Source: Rhodoblastus sphagnicola (GTDB taxonomy: Bacteria > Pseudomonadota > Alphaproteobacteria > Rhizobiales > Beijerinckiaceae). From it: 44,798 nt of DNA. Position 1 is the first letter of the stretch. Each line of letters begins with the position of its first letter. The position numbers were made by a program, and so were the translations under genes. Where the stretch lies: positions 1 through 44,798 of the forward strand of contig NZ_NHSJ01000051.1 in NCBI RefSeq assembly GCF_002937075.1. The letters run 5' to 3'. Positions 42,601 through 44,798 of the stretch are shown in pieces. The notes beneath the pieces are model-generated. The model did not search any database. It saw only the letters and a list, made by a program, of their open reading frames with translations, and had not been told where the DNA came from.

Positions 42601-44798
42601 GTCGAGACGTCCCGCGCCGCGGTGGTGGCGGTGGTGGCGCGCTGGCCGGCGGTGTAGATCAAGGCGGTCGCGGCGGCGCTGTTCGCGGCCACGCCGCCGG
42701 TGAGATCGACATTGCCGGCCGCCGCGATGGCGATGTCGCCGGCGCCGGTGCGGATCATGTTCTTCGTCGTGAGCGTATAGCTTCCCGATGTTGGGAGGGG
42801 AGAGGAGAAACCGTAGTCCAAGGCGGAGAGACGGATAGCCGTGGCAAGCGCCGAAGCGAAATTGTAGTGCGTGACCAGATATCCCACCAACGCCGCTGGC
42901 CCAGACATCATGCTGTTGCCTATGCTGGTGCTTATGCTGGAGGGCAAACCATATTGCGCGACCAGAGCATTCAACTCGGGATTGGTCCCCGACGACAGAT
43001 CGCTCTGAAAGGCGGCGAACACATTCGCGAGGCTATCGCTGCCGACCGTGTAACCTGATACGTCAAAGTTCGCCGTGGCGTTACCTCCGAATACGGCGAC
43101 GAGACCTGCGGCATCGCTCCATCCACTGTTGTAATTGCCCCACTGGTTTGCGATCGTCGGGAAACTAATGCTGTAGTCGATGCTGGCCGTGACGGATCGG
43201 CTGACGCTCGGGCTGATGGAGAAGGTTCCGCCGCTGCCGCGATCGATCGTCAGGGGATCGACCGCCACGGTCAATTCACCGGCGTCCCGTTTGACCGCGG
43301 CCCCGGCCACCAATCTGTAGCTGGAGGACGAAACGGAGCGACTGCTCGCGCAAGCGGCGTCACTGCAAGCCTGCGGGAAAATCACCGAATTGAGCAGCGT
43401 GTCGCCGTCCGTCAGCGCCGCAACGGAATTGCCGGCGTTGTTGTACGGCGCGCCCGTTCCCGAAACAGACACGACCTTCAGATTGAACAATAGGTTGAAG
43501 AGTGAATAATCGAGATTTAAGGACCCTCCATACGGCCTGAAATCGGAAACGGCCCCTCCCAATCCCACGCTCGCCGGCGCATTGGGATCGGCGAACTGGA
43601 AGAAGCCGTCGGTGATGCTGCCGTCGAGGCGCAAATTGCCGCCGGCCCGCAGCGTCAGAATCGGCGCCTCGCCAAGCGCGCTGCCGCCGGTGCGATAGAG
43701 CATGCGGGTGAAGCGCCCGAGCACCTCGCCCTCCTTGCCCGACACCACGCTGGCGCTGCTGCCGGAGCCGGTCATCGCGCCGGCCGCGACGGCGGCGTCG
43801 ACATTCACCACGCCGGCGCCGAAGTTCCAATTGGAGGCGAGCGTGATGTCGCCATCGTGGACCAGATCGAGCCCCGCCGTCGCGTGGAAGGTCGAGAGAC
43901 CCGCGAGGCCGCCGAGCCGCGCATAGCTCGCCGAGAGGTCGAGGGTCTGCACGAAGTTCGACAACGTGCCGGCGTCCTCGTCGCCGAGGAAGTTGATTCC
44001 GCCGGTGGCGGTGCGCGTACCGTTGGTGTTGGCGGCGTCGAGGTCGATGCTCGCGTCCAGCGTCACGGTGTTGGTCGCGGCATTGTAGGTGACGCCGGCG
44101 AACCGCCCGCTGGCGGCGACCGCCTTCAAATCCCACCTGCGGAAGCCTTCGAGCACGACGCTTTTGGCGCCGACCACCGAGGCCGCGTCGGCGACCGTGA
44201 CATCGACGGTCTGATGACCGCTCGCGTCGGTGATCACCGGGGCGCGCAGCGTCAGCGCGCCGCCGGTGTCGCCATCGACGTAGTAATAGCCGAGGCCGCT
44301 TTCGAGCGCGATCACTCGGTTGCCTGGGCGGCGCGCGGAGAGATCGAGCGTGGCGCCGGCCGCGATGCTGATGGCGCCGCTGGCGCCGGAGATCACGCCG
44401 TCCGCGCTGGTCGAGGTTGCGCCGGCGATGAAGTCGGTTCCCAGGGTGACGTCGCCCGCCGAAGCCTGGCGGGTATCGGTGTCGGCATAGCCATTGGCAT
44501 GGGCGTCGAGCTTGGCGGTGGAAGTCAGCGTGACGCCCTTGTCGCCCCACAATGCGATTTCGCCGCCGTTGACGCCGGAGGTGTCGATGGCGCCGGAGAC
44601 GATGACGAAGCCGCCATCGGCGGTCAGCGCCACCGAGCCGGATTTCAGCCGCTGGCCGGCGGCGAGCACGAGATCGCCGCTGTGGCTGTGCACCTCGAAG
44701 CCGCCGGTGAAGCCGTAAGAGCCGACGAGGGTGTTGAGCGCGACCAGATCGACGCCGCCGCCGGTTTCCAGCGCGAACACCCCGCCCGCCCCGCTCGT
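39690..44798 (-). CDS. second giant TpsA exoprotein, C-terminal part (5' end beyond window)
   Basis: The frame is open to the window's right edge (about 1702 codons visible), so the N-terminal TPS domain is outside. It is a close paralogue of the first TpsA C-terminal 1670 residues: GVFALETGGGVDLVALNTLVGSYGFTGGF in outline, the same SGKEGEVLGRFTRMLYRTGG block, and the DUF3739-type segment HNEDITHLGDANPVF and IVNMMFFGQNLASTDVTRIAAGG. The same tail DRPSVIIVEVIGYGG occurs before a charged end. The largest divergence is a cassette at about 42770-43561. The CSDAAC cysteine pair of copy 1 is kept; the CGC motif is not. No second tpsB is visible, so it may share the transporter at 24369. Confidence 0.92.
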   Translation of the reverse strand, partial: TSGAGGVFALETGGGVDLVALNTLVGSYGFTGGFEVHSHSGDLVLAAGQRLKSGSVALTADGGFVIVSGAIDTSGVNGGEIALWGDKGVTLTSTAKLDAHANGYADTDTRQASAGDVTLGTDFIAGATSTSADGVISGASGAISIAAGATLDLSARRPGNRVIALESGLGYYYVDGDTGGALTLRAPVITDASGHQTVDVTVADAASVVGAKSVVLEGFRRWDLKAVAASGRFAGVTYNAATNTVTLDASIDLDAANTNGTRTATGGINFLGDEDAGTLSNFVQTLDLSASYARLGGLAGLSTFHATAGLDLVHDGDITLASNWNFGAGVVNVDAAVAAGAMTGSGSSASVVSGKEGEVLGRFTRMLYRTGGSALGEAPILTLRAGGNLRLDGSITDGFFQFADPNAPASVGLGGAVSDFRPYGGSLNLDYSLFNLLFNLKVVSVSGTGAPYNNAGNSVAALTDGDTLLNSVIFPQACSDAACASSRSVSSSSYRLVAGAAVKRDAGELTVAVDPLTIDRGSGGTFSISPSVSRSVTASIDYSISFPTIANQWGNYNSGWSDAAGLVAVFGGNATANFDVSGYTVGSDSLANVFAAFQSDLSSGTNPELNALVAQYGLPSSISTSIGNSMMSGPAALVGYLVTHYNFASALATAIRLSALDYGFSSPLPTSGSYTLTTKNMIRTGAGDIAIAAAGNVDLTGGVAANSAAATALIYTAGQRATTATTAARDVSTGGAVTVGLTSLQTSGKLYLTNGGDVSITAGQDVLGRSGSLLADTIIDGTGKINITGANDSLEPTWLNGGSSSSATSVGADQYIVLSGLTTGVGALAGGDITIKAGRDVDDAPVLATSAIRTVAITKADGSTAKGVQFLGDSNVAIAAGRDIAGGLVYLTSGSVTLDAVRDITASGGSLLIGTASISNMAGLDRSTRLRLINAAATATAGRNVSLTWAGALPFSSGYGEWVTSASSLKAAAGGDLAFNLWRTDDLNTLDGAVTPGDISLAALSGDLTFGNSVSSARAFLFMEPDPTGNLALVAGGDIGAATISMEDSDPVNLPGPFFTIYRYAWTSYSGSALRSLIFPTVTSQTSEAWLRLYHNEDITHLGDANPVFIAAGDDITNFTLSAPKAARVTAGGDIVNMMFFGQNLASTDVTRIAAGGDITATSTLLKNIASGQDAVTRATLQGNTFVIGGPGSFILEAGGDIGPFLNSATVTIQSGNRNDGYVYTTYNYAGGVRSVGYDWNPWLKTQVKEAGGGADLYVMFGQGAIGPDYAGFRESYVNPANAASLTWGGYGETLLTWMKARYASLLIATYGTTEVSETQAYAAFVGLPAVEQHVFLLSKVYFNELEQVAVTTSASYEKYSRGYEAVNTLFPAANGFTANSLEGGAVDTARVHTGDLDLRLATLQTTRGGDIRLLGPGGDVIAGSVVRTATQAARRNYDTSLYGGGYAYYGTISDIDSIPTGFEGILTLRGGSVSSFTDGSLVLNQSRLFTQNGGDIVAWSSNGDLNAGQGPKTSANFPPIAVDFDWNLFAEVDELAGVSGAGIAAFQPEVGIKAPDVYLLAPRGTVDAGDAGVRVAGNLSVVAYQVRNADNFQVGGAVVGLQMPAAAPVALTTTTQDNAANSAVKEVAQPAQTDRPSVIIVEVIGYGGGGGDTPPANGDEERRRTRAQHSYNANGAVQVLGHGVLTDQEKQLLSEEEKARL

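Overview
The window reads as a GC-rich alphaproteobacterial chromosome, probably Hyphomicrobiales (Rhizobiales-like). The grounds are the strong G/C third-position bias, a Rhizobiales-type composite palindromic repeat at 4723-4819, and FecI/FecR-type regulators linked to a very large filamentous-haemagglutinin protein. The species cannot be fixed from the sequence alone.

Region 1 (1-8508) is ordinary accessory chromosome. It holds the 3' part of an ergothioneine methyltransferase gene (egtD), a convergent RND efflux pair (membrane fusion protein then permease, minus strand), a divergent orphan sensor histidine kinase, and the decayed N-terminal piece of an IS630-type transposase. The divergent promoter between pump and kinase carries an 11-bp-phased CTGTCA direct repeat of the PhoB/OmpR type.

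Region 2 (8509-39645, then 39690-44798 on the other strand) is one coherent locus built around two-partner secretion. It opens with a small signalling module: a membrane-anchored STN-domain protein with a TonB-C-like end, an ECF sigma factor and a FecR-type anti-sigma regulator. A 4268-residue TpsA exoprotein follows, and after an attenuator-like leader comes its outer-membrane transporter TpsB. TpsB is followed, with overlapping start and stop codons, by an ExbB-type proton channel with a DUF2341/LamG ectodomain, ExbD, an unknown cytoplasmic protein and TonB. Next come envelope proteins: a putative porin, a periplasmic coiled-coil protein, a parvulin-type isomerase, a YbjN-like protein, a lytic transglycosylase and a small exported protein. 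A second signalling module follows: STN/TonB-C protein, second TonB, second ECF sigma factor, second FecR and an exported stand-alone TonB-C protein. The window closes with the C-terminal 1700 residues of a second TpsA, a close paralogue of the first, lying in inverted orientation.

My reading, which is inference, is that this is a self-contained surface-adhesin system. TpsB exports the giant TpsA. The Ton complex and envelope accessory proteins energise, anchor or accommodate the exoprotein. The two sigma/FecR/STN modules report the state of the surface to transcription. No TonB-dependent receptor gene is present, which is unusual for FecIR signalling. The STN sensor domain, normally the N-terminus of such a receptor, here stands on its own fused to a TonB-C-like fold. 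The inverted tpsA copies could recombine, and each carries a divergent cassette inside otherwise nearly identical sequence.
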